Positions 33,726 through 44,235 of a stretch of DNA of 64,000 nt are shown piece by piece. Made by a program: the position numbers and the translations under genes. Positions within the stretch are counted from its first letter, which is position 1. Every line of letters starts with the position of its first letter. The notes under the pieces are model-generated. The model was not told the DNA's origin, did no database searches, and was given only the letters and a program-made list of their open reading frames with translations. The stretch is taken from the NCBI RefSeq assembly GCF_025370935.1, contig NC_133494.1:412372-476371 (forward strand), written 5' to 3'. The stretch is from Choristoneura fumiferana (Eukaryota > Arthropoda > Insecta > Lepidoptera > Tortricidae).

Positions 33726-34363
33726 CCCAGATCCGTAAGTCATCAGTCATCACTGTCAACACACACTGGTCAAAGACTTTTGACTTTAAACACTGCGGTA
33801 ATTTGGATGAAAAGACACTACGAAGCTTTCCGAACGCTGTTGAATTATATTATGTTTTAAAATTCAAATAAGACTTTCAGTTCGATAGGGTAACGTTTAA
33901 ACCAACAAATAATATTATTTCCACTTTTAGCACAAAGTATCGATAGTTTGCGTAACAGTAATTAATTAATTATTAATTCCTCTTAATGGCGGCCATAAGG
34001 CTTGGGCCAATGTCAGTTAAATTAAAGATAAATATATTCTTCTTATTCACGTTGTACGGTGATTGTAGTTTTTGCAACTTGATAGCAAAATTCCAGAAAC
34101 CACGCGGAGACAACTTGCGCATTAAAAAATGTCAGACACGAGAGCAATATAGAATTTTGTGATCACTGTTCACTGTTAAGGTTAATCGCCGCATAAAACA
34201 CTATCAAAATTATACTTCAACTAGCCAAAGAAGCAGAAATACCAAAATTAGATATCGTCTACATCCGCCATGTTCGAATGCTACAAATCGAATCGACCTG
34301 CGTAACAGTAGGAGAGACTCTAGTTACGTCAGTTTGGCATCTGTCATTTGAATCATGTTAGAA
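33726..34363. other. Intergenic stretch, nothing recognised
   Basis: AT-rich with no supported gene. Short direct words around TTAATTAATTAATTATTAAT at about 33960. Confidence 0.45.
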
Positions 34364-34590
34364 CGAAAAGTTGGAAAACCCCGACATTGTCAATTTAAAG
34401 TTCAATATCTCCAAAACGGCTGAACCGATTTTGATGAAACATGTCTAAGAACCATCGCTAGAAACCCTGCTTTCAAATAAAAAAACCGCACTGAAATCGG
34501 TGCACCCGTTTAAGAGCTACGGTGCCGCAGACAGACACACATGGCGGTCACACTTATAACACCTCTCGTTTTGCGTTGGGGGTTAAAAAA
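34364..34590 (+). repeat. Dispersed repeat D1
   Basis: AACGAAAAGTTGGAAAACCC to TTTTGCGTTGGGGGTTAAAA, full-length. Confidence 0.85.
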
Positions 34591-34689
34591 TGTTTATGTT
34601 TTGGGTGCGTCGACTTAGAAGTTTGTTTTATTTACCGCTTCAAGAGCAGACCTGAGTATTTGATATCTTTAGGCGTTCCTGAGATAACC

Positions 34690-35115
34690 TAACCAACAAA
34701 AATTTAAAAATCAATCAATATGTTACAAACGGCTGAACCGATTTTGATAAAACATGTCTAAGAAAGAACCATCGCTAGAAAACCTGCTATCAAATAAAAA
34801 ACCGCATTCAAATCGGTCCACCCGTTTAAGAGCTACGGTGCCACAGACAGACAGACAGACACACGTAGCGGTCAAACTTATAACACCCATCTTTTTGTAA
34901 CCCCGACATTGTCACTTCAAAGTTCAATATCTCAAAAACTGCTGAACCGATTTTGATAAAACATATCTAAGAACCATCGCAAGATAACCTGGTGTCAAAT
35001 AAAAAAACCGTATTCAAATCGGTCCACCCGTTTAAGAGCTACGGTGCCACAGACAGACAGATACACGTAGCGGTCAAACTTATAACACCCCTCTTTTTGC
35101 GTCGAGGGTTAAAAA
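34690..35115 (+). repeat. Two tandem copies of dispersed repeat D1
   Basis: Units 34690-34895 and 34896-35115. The second is almost identical to the third unit of the 31-kb array, including the phrase CTTTTTGTAACCCCGACATT. Confidence 0.85.
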
Positions 35116-35276
35116 TATAATAAAATGAATTATTAATGTTTATTATTAATGAGTCCGCTCCGCTCGCGGTCTTAATTGGGCTTTATACTAAGTATAACAA
35201 AAATAAACAGTTAAGTATTAAAAATATTGTTGTTTTACTTTTTTAACATTCTCATACCTAAATCACTTTAAAACTA

Positions 35277-35395
35277 ATAAGGCGTCCCGCTACAGGACGC
35301 AGGCCTCCAATCAGAATGAGAGGGCTTGTGTCATAGCTCTCACGTGGGCCCATTGCAGTGCAGATTGGGCACTTCACATACATTGAAAGACCCAT
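35277..35395 (-). repeat. SINE S1 fragment
   Basis: GTCCCGCTACAGGACGCAGG, AATCAGAATGAGAGGGCTTG and TGGGCACTTCACATACATTG. Confidence 0.65.
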
Positions 35396-35451
35396 CGAAC
35401 TATGCCCCACACCATGGGTTCAGTCGTGAAGAAAAAAACCCTACGTAGGTA

Positions 35452-35895
35452 ACCTTTTTTTTTACTTCTCAGGCTCGTAAAGTTCATGATTATGCTGGAT
35501 CTAGGTGACATAAAATGACTTTTTATGCTCTAGTGCCTAAAGTAAAATCTTCGTCTAAAACTACGAGTACGAGGTACTTAATCAGCTGTCAACTGCCACA
35601 ATCAAAGTTTTTACCTTTTCTATGTTTTTTTTATCATTTTTAATTCATATAAAACTAAAAATCAATCAAAATAAGTCATTAAAACTAAAAAAATAAACGT
35701 ACTCGTAGTAATGCATGAACACTGTTTCCACTGTTGCTATTTCATTTCCTCGCAATCGAAGTGAAAAGCAGTGTGTAAACATTAAACCCATTTTCCCCTC
35801 GACGTGTCTATCCACCCTCGCCGTACCTACTTACCGGCTCGGGCGGGTGGACGTCTTTGGTAAAATAAAATGGCTTATTTTATGTTCTTGTTATA
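35452..35895 (+). repeat. Long dispersed repeat D5, copy 2
   Basis: Aligns with 3893-4365 across its length, with shared phrases in the same order and a few small indels. Confidence 0.75.
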
Positions 35896-36311
35896 CAATC
35901 TACTTACTATTTTTTTAATATTTAGTTTTACTTACCATTTACCACGTTGTTGGCGTAATAGGGTATTTGACAACTCCTGAATTTGCCATATTCTTAATAT
36001 TATTATGAAAATATAGATGTACAGACAGTGTTTAGCGAAGAGAAAACTGAAATCGGTTGAAAATTGGATTTATAGTGATTTTTTGAAAAATCTATATAAG
36101 TATGGCGGTACTGGCGTGTGACGTCACATGCCAGTATGTCTTTCTCTGTCTAATTTTGAATTTCAAACCTTTATATTTGTAAAGGTAGCTTAAAAATGGT
36201 TTGTCTATTCGATAACAGGCATTGTGTAGTTTTAATTTATAAAAAATATAAAAATAGTCAAATACCGTATTAACATACCTAATATTATATGTATAAGTAA
36301 TGTAAATAAGT

Positions 36312-36548
36312 AACAAAAAGTTGGAAAGCCCCCGACTTTGTCACTTCAAAGTTCAATATCTCAAAAACGCCGATTTTGATAAAACATGTCTAAGAACCAT
36401 CGCTAGAAAACTTAATTTCAAATAAAAAAACACATTCAAATCGGTCCACCCTTTTAAGAGCTACGGTGCCCCAGACAGACAGACATACCTACACACACAT
36501 AGCGGTCAAACTTATAAAACTACCCCTCTTTTTGCGTCGGGGGTTAAA
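36312..36548 (+). repeat. Dispersed repeat D1
   Basis: AACAAAAAGTTGGAAAGCCC to TTTTTGCGTCGGGGGTTAAA, full-length. Confidence 0.85.
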
Positions 36549-36639
36549 AACTACATAGCCGCAGACGGCCTAATACCTATAACAGCTATTTTATATCAGT
36601 GACTGGATGAAACCGAAAGACCTTCGAAAAACTAAAGAA

Positions 36640-36879
36640 ACAACAAGCGCGCGAATTGTTCTGATACATAGCGACGTTGCCAGCTCGCGAGCGCGCGCGC
36701 GAGTCACGTCACGCGGGCAGCGCGACGTTGCCACAACCGTCCGCTCGCACAGCGCAGACAGCTGCCGCGGCGCCAGTGACGTATCGCGCGCAGCGCGCCA
36801 CGCGCAGCTTACCGCGTGGATGCTCTGTTTTTCGTGTATAACATTGTTTTTAAACGAATCTGGACGAGTTTTATTCAAA
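36640..36879 (+). promoter_or_regulatory. GC-rich upstream region of the THAP9-like gene
   Basis: GC-rich, CpG-rich DNA directly before the THAP start codon. It carries two copies of GCGACGTTGCC (36671-36681 and 36722-36732) and GTGACGT / GTCACGTCACG words. An in-frame ATG at 36607 would add about 90 low-complexity arginine/serine-rich residues. The ATG at 36880 is preferred because the THAP domain begins exactly there. Promoter role is inferred from composition and position. Confidence 0.5.
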
Positions 36880-36974
36880 ATGCCTAGTTCCTGTATCGTG
36901 CCAAACTGCAATGCGAGATCCATAAATAACGATCGCAAGAGGATATTCCACGTGCTGCCTCACGACCTTGATAT
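36880..36974 (+). CDS. THAP9-like (P-element-derived) gene, exon 1
   Basis: Starts at CAAAATGCC and encodes 31 residues plus two bases. This is the N-terminal half of a THAP zinc-binding DNA-recognition domain: C5 and C10 in CIVPNC, then a basic stretch and IFHVLP with the invariant proline at 27. It ends at a consensus GTAAGT donor in phase 2. Joining to 45205 restores a complete THAP domain with the expected nine-residue proline-to-tryptophan spacing (P27 to W36). The other THAP exon at 41262 has the wrong phase for this donor. Main annotation is under exon 2. Confidence 0.8.
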
Positions 36975-37093
36975 GTAAGTTTGTAAATATACCTACAATG
37001 TTATTTAGAGCTAGCAACAAGTCAATCTGAAGGATGCAATTAGTGTAGAGTGTAGAACGACAATAACACACAACCTGATAATGATAGCCATTC

Positions 37094-37241
37094 ACATTTA
37101 TCTGTCGTGTTGTGTTGTGTTGTGATGCTCTCTGTCTTTCACTCTCTCTCTATCTCTCTCTCTCTCTCGCTCTCTCTCTGTATAGCTTTGATGCGACACA
37201 ACACAAGCAAGCCGTCACAACACATTCCATCAGATAAATGT
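37094..37241. mobile_element. Hairpin element M13 with CT microsatellite core
   Basis: ACATTTATCTGTCGTGTTGT at the left and a CACAACACATTCCATCAGAT-AAATGT end at the right. The core 37138-37180 is (CT)n. A further matching right end lies at 37859-37895 (CACGACAGATAAATGT), so a longer 0.8-kb version is also possible. In intron 1 of the THAP9-like gene. Confidence 0.65.
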
Positions 37242-37329
37242 ACGAACGAACGCAACCATATACCGTGTTATTTTTGATATCCGTTAACTTTAAGGGGAAA
37301 ATCTACAAAATGAAGCCGCCTAATGCTCA

Positions 37330-37425
37330 CCTTGTATTTTTTTCTCTCTGTGTATCTGTTTTCTGTATCGCTTACTATGTCTGGTGTACAATGAAGTCTT
37401 TGTATTGTATTGTATTGTATGAAGT
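37330..37425 (+). repeat. Retroposon 3' tail with (TATTG)n
   Basis: TGTCTGGTGTACAATGAAGT followed by CTTTGTATTGTATTGTATTG. Confidence 0.5.
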
Positions 37426-37939
37426 TAATTTCTCTAAAACACTGGTGGCCTAACTCTTACCGTTTAAAAGATACTTAATCAAGTTAAGATAATTAATTAT
37501 TAGCAGTAAAACAGCGTAAAGGTCCCTAATTTATGATTTTTTTTTCAAAGTCCGTAACTAATCCGTGTTTAATTCACACATATTTAGCAAAAAAAAGTTA
37601 AATATGTGGATTTTTTGATGCCTCTCTTATGTCACGTCAATGTCACTGGTCAAGTTTGTTTATTTTATAATTAACAATAAATGTTAAGCTAATGCAAGAA
37701 AAAAAAGATTTTTATTTTCAAAAACTTTTTTTTTATTTCGCGAAAAATGTAATTATCAGGTAGTTCATATCAATGAACTGAGTCGTCTGCCGAAGTTAAA
37801 GGATATCAAAAAAAACACGGTGTATAAGAGTGTGAAGCTGATGCCGTTCTGATGCGTCACGAACTCACGACACGACACAACACGACAGATAAATGTCAAT
37901 GCGATGCGGCTGAATTCGAACTCAAGGAAATTACATAAA

Positions 37940-39040
37940 CGTTTGGGTTGGGGTGCCGCTCTTTGCCGACCCGGATTTTACCAACATGAAAATCCCGGCC
38001 CTGTTTTTCGTCGATGTCCATACAATGAATGAAACCATGTCACGAAATATCAGCCCGGTAGGTAGGTACGTCTATGCATCGTACCGCGATGACCAATCCC
38101 GACCTGATAAATACCGACTTGAGGAATTATCGTCTAACACACTCGTTTCATCACAATCACAATCGTTTTCACTATTCCTTTCAGACACGTTATCAGACGA
38201 GGACAGGAAGATATAATGAGTGCGACCACTAACGTCAACGCGTACTGACTGGCTGTACTGGCACCGACCCTGTTTTTCGTGTACTCCGAAGATTAATAAT
38301 ATAATTTTTGGTCCTGGCGCTTCGTCGGCCGGTGTCACGGCACGCTCGCTACGCTCACTCGGCTCGCGCAATGTGATCGCAATTGTATCATAACACTAAC
38401 GAGATGGGAAAAACATGTCGGTATTTATTGGCTTTCCATTATCATGCCGCTATTTATCGGATCTGGAATGTGCGGGTGTTATATTATTCATACTGGGTTA
38501 ATATTGCGTGACCGGAATTTACCGCGCTGCTATTTCGAAGCCATTTGTTTGGTCTTTCAAATTTTAATATCAAGTCGATTGTCCCGGCCGGTAAAGTCAT
38601 GTCGGTTTGATTAGGTCCTATTATATTATAAATCTTATAATGTAGGTCACTCCTAAAGATAGATATTTTTTTCACTTTCCGTTTTTTTGTTAACCCTAAA
38701 CTTGGCAGCGTATCTAATAAGATACATAATTTTAAATCTCCTTTTTGTATTATTTTTTTAAGTTAATTTTGCTAGCTCTACAAGAATCCAACGAGGCTTG
38801 AATTCAGTACACTTGTCTCAATATGCCAAGTTTATGGTTAAAATAAATTGAAACTTTATTTCGGCAAACCACACGTTTCGTGAGATCAAAAGGTTTTGTG
38901 CCTTGGTCTGTTTGATTTAAAAAAATAGGTCGGATTGACCTGTCATTCAGCTGTCAGTTGTCAAATGTCGCCGTACGGTGTGACACTATTTACCGGCACG
39001 GATAATACCGACGTGTAAACACCGACCCGATATTTCGTGT
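37940..39040. repeat. M10-related MITE fragments in intron
   Basis: Related blocks occur at about 37965 (GCCGACCCGGATTTTACC), 38480-38612 (ACCGGAATTTACCGCGCTGC to CGGCCGGTAAAGTCATGTCG) and 38990-39025 (TTTACCGGCACGGATAATAC). The middle one matches the right half of 27618-27790. Boundaries unclear. No gene. Confidence 0.5.
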
Positions 39041-39286
39041 ACACGCCCATACAAACTGACAAGAGTTTTTATGGGCGTGTCGCAAAATATCATATTTGCG
39101 ATTCCACATCGTTTGCGTATTTTAAGCAGCGGTGTGGAAAGCATGCAAAAAAACGGTGCGCATACGATGCGTCACTGCGATTCCGTACCGTCACCGTTTT
39201 TCATGCAGCGGTGTGGCCACACCTTAAAGGCCTTCTTGTCATCTTGTTAAGATGGCGGTAGAACGTGATTGTGAACGTGGCCAGCA

Positions 39287-39463
39287 GGGCTACTACGAAA
39301 CTTATCGCGCGGTTCCTCTGACACTTATACTATTTAATCTGTCATCTCCCAGGATAACAGGATCAAAGGAATTTGGGCACAAATTTGTGCCTCTGGGAGA
39401 GGACAGGTTAACCAGAGCCAGAGGGACGGTACGATACGAACTTCAAGTTTCGTAGTAGCCCTG
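39287..39463. mobile_element. Palindromic MITE M1, copy c, interrupted by a smaller element
   Basis: GGGCTACTACGAAACTTATC to AAGTTTCGTAGTAGCCC. Its centre is split by a 70-bp insert at 39338-39407. Confidence 0.8.
39338..39407. mobile_element. 70-bp TTAA-flanked mini element inside M1
   Basis: TCTGTCATCTCCCAG and CTGGGAGAGGACAGG are inverted ends with one mismatch and one end difference. TTAA flanks both sides (39334-39337 and 39408-39411), as for piggyBac-type insertion. An inner palindrome GGCACAAATTTGTGCC is present. Confidence 0.65.
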
Positions 39464-39550
39464 CTGAGCAACTGAGCAAGATCGCGTTACACAAGACTAT
39501 CTACGAGTATGGTTTTTACTCGTTTTGTGTGTATTTTATGATATTATTTT

Positions 39551-39775
39551 GACGACCGGCTGGTCAAGTGGTTAGAGAACCTGTCTACGAAGCTTGAGGT
39601 TTTGGGTTCGATTCCCGGCCGGGCAGATATTTGTATGAATAATATTAATGTTTGTTCTCGGGTCTTGGATATTCAATATGTATTTAAGTATGTATTTATC
39701 TATATAAGTATGTTTATCCGTTGCCTAGTATCCATAGTACAAGCTTTGCTTAGTTTGGGACTAGGTCAATTGACA
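39551..39775 (+). repeat. tRNA-derived SINE S2, plus strand
   Basis: A-box side GCTGGTCAAGTGGTTAGAGA, B-box GGTTCGATTCCCGGCC, then ATTAATGTTTGTTCTCGGGT and TTTGGGACTAGGTCAATTG. Confidence 0.8.
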
Positions 39776-40132
39776 ACATTTCAATTTTTTAGCCTGGTGT
39801 TTTTTTATGCTCAATAAATAGTAGTTTGAAAACTAGGAGACCCATATTTTTTCTTTTCGTGAAATTCGTATTCCAAGTTAGTCAAAAATAATTTTGAAAT
39901 CTCGAAAAATTCAAAAACGCTTGTAAGGCTGAATCTACACATTGTCATTGCCTGGGCCATGAAAAAAAAAACTAGCTACGGGTTGTCATTTTGACGTTGT
40001 TTTTGAATTTTGATTGACGTTTGTTTGGTTTGGTTTGAGTAATGGTTTGTGGCTGTGATTTGATGTTGGTTTTTATTGTATTTTAATTTTTCGCATTTTT
40101 CTCGACTGAATTGGAAATAATTGACAATAAAA

Positions 40133-40327
40133 ATGAATAAACGAGTTCGTAAGTTAGATCCCCTCGTTACTTGCTTCGTTCCCACCTGCAAAAATACAGT
40201 TATAAAGAATCGTAAAAAACATTTTTTCCACGTGCCGAGGTCTTCGAGAGTACAATGGTGTGCTGCTGTAAATAAAACAAACGTACCAAAAACTGGTAGT
40301 CTTTACATTTGCGAAGATCATTTGAAT
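40133..40327 (+). CDS. ISL2EU transposase, exon 1 (THAP-like domain)
   Basis: Starts at the ATG at 40133 (65 codons) and ends at an AAT/GTAAGT donor in phase 0. Encodes a THAP-like domain: C14 and C19 in CFVPTC, FFHVP with P35, W42, and C60/H63 in ICEDHL. The usual phenylalanine after the histidine is leucine (L64). THAP domains bind the element's own termini in related transposons. This exon joins 41262-42518 to give a 483-residue protein. Confidence 0.75.
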
Positions 40328-40391
40328 GTAAGTATCTACTTATCTACAATATAACCTATGTATTTTAATCGTAGAACAAGATTGTTTTCTA

Positions 40392-41207
40392 GAGATGGGC
40401 CGGATCCTGGTTTGCTGGGGTAATGGGTAACGAGTACCCGGCATAATTTTTGCCGAATCTGCCGGGTAACCGGCAAAATTACCCGGCATTAAAATACCTT
40501 CCATATCCACCGCTCGGAAGGGCGAAGCTGTGTGGGGTGAGGCAGAGAGTGACACTCTCAGTGTGATTTGTTTTTACATCACAATCTGTCGAATTTAAAG
40601 TTTGATTATTGAATCACAACATTAAAAATTTTAAAAATTAGTACTTAAATATCTCAATGACTAGTTACTATAATAATGATTAATAAATGAGAAAGTCGTG
40701 GCCTAGTGGTTTGACCCATCGCCTCTCAAGCAGAGGGTTGTGGGTTCAAACCCCGGCTCGCACCTCTGAGTTCTTCGAAATTCATGTGCGGAGTTACATT
40801 TGAAATTTACCACAAGCTTTGCGTTGAAGGAAAACATTGTGAGGAAACCTGCACAAACCTGCGAAGCAATTCAATGGTGTGTGTGAAGTTCCCAATCCGC
40901 ACTGGGCCCGCGTGGGAACTATGGCCCAAGCCCTCTCATTCTGAGGGGAGGCCTGTGCCCTGCAGTGGGACGTATATAGGCTGGGATGATGAAACAACTT
41001 GATCTAATACTAAAATCTGTTAAAATTATAATTTGATTTAAATAAAAGCGCAATAACCATTTTCCTATGAAAACAGTTGGTTTCTTTTTTTTTATTATTA
41101 CATGTTATCCGGCATCATTATCCGGTATCTGGCCGGATCCTGAAAAAGTGCCGAAACTGCCGGGTACCGGATCCTAGCCGGGTACCCGGTGCATCTCTTT
41201 GTTTTCC
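40392..41207. mobile_element. MITE M15 in the transposase intron
   Basis: AGAGATGGGCCGGATCC at the left and GGTACCCGGTGCATCTCT at the right form imperfect inverted ends rich in CCGGGTA words. Contains a complete SINE S1. Confidence 0.65.
40693..40993 (+). repeat. tRNA-derived SINE S1, plus strand, reference copy
   Basis: tRNA-like head with A-box TGGCCTAGTGG and B-box GGTTCAAACCC, conserved body (ACAAACCTGCGAAGCAATTC, CCGCACTGGGCCCGCGTGGG, CCCTCTCATTCTGAGGGGAG) and a TATATAGGCTGGGATGATGA end. The body's 3' part resembles an RTE-like tail, as in HaSE-type SINEs; that family name is an inference. Confidence 0.85.
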
Positions 41208-41261
41208 TTGATTTGCCTGTTTTTTGACGATTACTAATGAATTGTTCTCATTTTATTCTAG

Positions 41262-42518
41262 CTGGAAGAAGCATTACTAAACTACCAAGATTGGATGGAC
41301 CAAAAAACCAATAGACCCCGACTGAATCCCCAAGTCCCAAATTATTTAATGAACATAAATAAAGACCCATGTCTTCTGCCATCAACATCCACATCAACAG
41401 TTAATGTAGAACCTGTACCAAATGTGCAAGAAAAAGGTGTGCTGTGCATTCCCGGCTGTTCTCATAAATCTATCCAAGTAAAACCCACTATGGTCAATCG
41501 CTTGGTTGGTGCAAGGATTTTCAGAAAAAGGAAACTTTTACATTCATTTGAAGAAGAGTCATCAGAGGGACATGATCCATCGACAGTTGGAAGTACAACA
41601 GAATTTTCTGAAAATGAAAGTTCTAGTAACTTACCAATACAAAAAAGTTTAGCTGGCAGGTCTTTTATGTTAAGTTTAATAGAAAAAAAACCATTTTCAT
41701 ATATTGGTGTTCCTAAACAATATTATTGGATTATTCAATATATTGCAAAAGAATTAAAGATACCTTCTTTACATATTATAATAACATTTTATAAGTTAAA
41801 AAATAATGAAACATTCGCCAAAATAAAAGACCTTTTTGAAATTTCATTAACTACATTGTGGAGAATATTTAACAAATCTTTGAAAGCACTGAGTTTATTT
41901 TTTAGACAAGTAATATATTGGCCAACAGCCCTGAACATTAAGAGGAACCTTCCTACTGCTTTTACTACAAGCAAAGAGTATGCAAATGTTCAGGCAATAA
42001 TAGATTGCTTCGAGATAGAAATAGAAAAGCCTAAAAAACCTGTAGATCAGGCCCTTACATGGTCCCAATACAAGAATTGTAATACCATAAAGTATTTGAT
42101 AAGTGCTACCCCAGATGGTTTTATAAATTTCGTGTCCGAAGGTTATGGAGGACGTATTAGTGACATGTATTTAGTTGAACAAAGTGGATATTTAGAGATA
42201 ATACCAGCTAATGCTACTATACTAGCAGACAGGGGTTTCAAGCATTTAGAATCACATTTAGTTAAGAAATCTGTAAAAGTTCTGCGCCCGCCTAGTGTAC
42301 TCAAAGGCACAAAAATGACAAAAGCAGAGGTGATTGATAGTAAAATTTTAGCTAGTTTACGCATACATATAGAAAGGGTTATCAGGAGGGTAAGACTTAT
42401 TAAAATGTTGAAGCCACATGCTGTTGTAAATAATAAATTATTAAACATACTAGATGATGCAGTGGTAGTTGCTTGTGGACTTATAAATTTACAGTCGCCT
42501 GTCATAAGGAAGTATTAG
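41262..42518 (+). CDS. ISL2EU transposase, exon 2 (DDE domain)
   Basis: Begins after TTTTATTCTAG in phase 0 and reads 418 codons to a TAG. It completes the THAP-like domain (a VPNY block at the end), then a low-complexity linker rich in S and E. A second cysteine motif, CIPGCSH, follows. A helical helix-turn-helix-like region (FAKIKDLFEISLTTLWRIF) precedes the DDE_Tnp_4 catalytic core. The likely triad is D313 in IIDCFEIEI, D388 in ILADRGF and E436 in IHIERVIRR, with the typical YKNCNTIKYLISATPDG and GGRISD blocks between them. No stop or frameshift is seen, so the transposase may still be functional. A polyadenylation signal AATAAA lies at about 42665. Confidence 0.85.
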   Translation: MEEALLNYQDWMDQKTNRPRLNPQVPNYLMNINKDPCLLPSTSTSTVNVEPVPNVQEKGVLCIPGCSHKSIQVKPTMVNRLVGARIFRKRKLLHSFEEESSEGHDPSTVGSTTEFSENESSSNLPIQKSLAGRSFMLSLIEKKPFSYIGVPKQYYWIIQYIAKELKIPSLHIIITFYKLKNNETFAKIKDLFEISLTTLWRIFNKSLKALSLFFRQVIYWPTALNIKRNLPTAFTTSKEYANVQAIIDCFEIEIEKPKKPVDQALTWSQYKNCNTIKYLISATPDGFINFVSEGYGGRISDMYLVEQSGYLEIIPANATILADRGFKHLESHLVKKSVKVLRPPSVLKGTKMTKAEVIDSKILASLRIHIERVIRRVRLIKMLKPHAVVNNKLLNILDDAVVVACGLINLQSPVIRKY

Positions 42519-42694
42519 GCATTGGAAGGCCAATTTAGGCCAAAATCACAGTGAATAATTATTAATTTTGGTTTTTATTTATCAAAGTGTACTATATTCA
42601 AGAAAACTGTATGTTATATTTGTATAATTTTTGATAACTGTGTGTTACTATAAATGGTATAACTAATAAAAGAGACAATACGATTCATTGACTT

Positions 42695-44024
42695 TTATTT
42701 ATCATAATGTACAATATCTAACATTTTCCTAAAAATAAATTTCTCCCAAAACATTTCACCTTCTTTCACTAACTTTTCTGCAAACAATCTGTCATAGTAC
42801 ACCCAGTGTTCATGGTAGGATTTATTTCTTTCGAAGTCTGGATCAGCTATACATAATAAAGCTTTTTTCATGTTCATCGCCAACATTTGCAGCTGTATTT
42901 GGGCATTACATTTAGCCGATAACACACTATCTTTAACATAGCTTTCCATAGTTTTATTACTACTAGGGCATTTGATTTCTACGGTGAAGCCATGTTCTAC
43001 ACATAATCCATCTGGTGATGCCCCTACAAAAGGTGTGATTAATTTAAATCCACATTGAATTATTTCAATATTCATTTTTTCATTATTTCATTCACCACTT
43101 CTTTTTCCAAACGTTTTCCTCTTTTGATAGCCTTTGTTTCAGGAATCTTATAACCTCCAAGAATGGATTTAACTAATGCTCCATCAGTGCTGCACTTTGT
43201 GCATTCATAAATCTTTGATGCAGTAACTCGCCCCTGCCTTAAAATATGCCACAGCTGACTGTGAGCTTGGCTGCGTGTTTGGTTTTCAATTTCATCAATT
43301 ACCTCTTTAGTTAATTTATTTTCGACAAAGATTTTCAATTTTGTGTAATCTGTTAACTCATCTTGGGATGAACTAGTTGTATAGTAATCCAGTAAAAGCT
43401 TGAAAACTCTGAAACTATCCAATGTTATTACTGTATTGTTATAGTCAGAAAACAAAGAATCTTGCATATTTCTTTTCCGACATTCTTGTAAAAATGCAGT
43501 TTTTTTAAGAGAATTAGGAAGATTGGTTGTTGCTGGCAAACGTTTTCCATTTCTTTGGCTAAAATACATTTATCTTGAGTCACTGCCGCCGAGAGTTTTG
43601 GCTGGATCCAATAGCAGCGCACAGATGTGACTGAAGGCTCTTCAGTCCGCTTAATAAGCCACATGATAAAACAAATTGAATGTTTGCATCCACCCTGACT
43701 TGCAGCACAATCTTCACATTTCACATCCAATATTGTTTCTTCTGCCTCGTTAATGCTTGCGACAACTGAGTACATTTTAGTACGAACTCGGTGCTCAGGA
43801 GTTACTCTGCCCTTGATAAAGCACACAGCATTCTCTCGTTTCACTTCCACATAGCCTACAGAAGTTTCGACGTAAGCATCCCTTGATGACAATAAAACCT
43901 TAGCTCCCCGGATCTCGGCAACGTTAAAGGAGTCGTTTTCACGCATGTATTGCAACAACATCATATAGTCCACCTTGGGAAGGTTGCGGCTGTCTGCCAT
44001 GGCATAACCGTCCGAAACTTTCAT
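42695..44024 (-). pseudogene. SWIM zinc-finger / YqaJ-type nuclease of the ISL2EU element, two frameshifts
   Basis: Three consecutive minus-strand frames belong to one protein: 44024-about 43550, then about 43569-43072, then 43075-42695. The first contains a SWIM-like zinc motif (CEDCAASQGGCKHSICF). The second links to a region with QGRVTASKIYECTKCS. The third has the nuclease core GASPDGL, FTVEIKCPS (the D...ExK type active site) and CNAQIQLQMLAMN. Both frame changes fall at or near runs of A (GGAAAAC and GAAAAAATG), so they could be true decay or homopolymer errors. The start could be 44024 or the internal ATG at 44000. The stop overlaps a minus-strand AATAAA. Confidence 0.75.
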
Positions 44025-44112
44025 GGCAAATCAATTTATTAAATATAACAATGCTTTTTCAATACAAAACGAACAACCTCGGCCACACCTCGGCTAACAA
44101 CACAACACTGCA

Positions 44113-44235
44113 GGGCTACTACGAAACTCGAAGTTCGTGTCGTGTGGTCGTCCCTCTAACACTTACACTATTTAATACGAGAGCGAGAGGGACCGCACGA
44201 CACGAACTTCGAGTTCCGAGTTTCGTAGTAGCCCT
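44113..44235. mobile_element. Palindromic MITE M1, copy d
   Basis: GGGCTACTACGAAACTCGAA to TCGTAGTAGCCC. Lies 90 bp upstream of the nuclease start, inside the ISL2EU right flank. Confidence 0.9.

Noticed and set aside
36607..36879. In-frame upstream extension of the THAP gene
   Set aside because: Arginine/serine-rich translation of a GC-rich promoter-like region. The THAP domain starts at its own ATG with good context.
36880..42518. Chimeric gene joining the first THAP exon with the DDE exon at 41262
   Set aside because: Splice phases are incompatible (2 versus 0), and the DDE exon has its own in-phase THAP exon at 40133.
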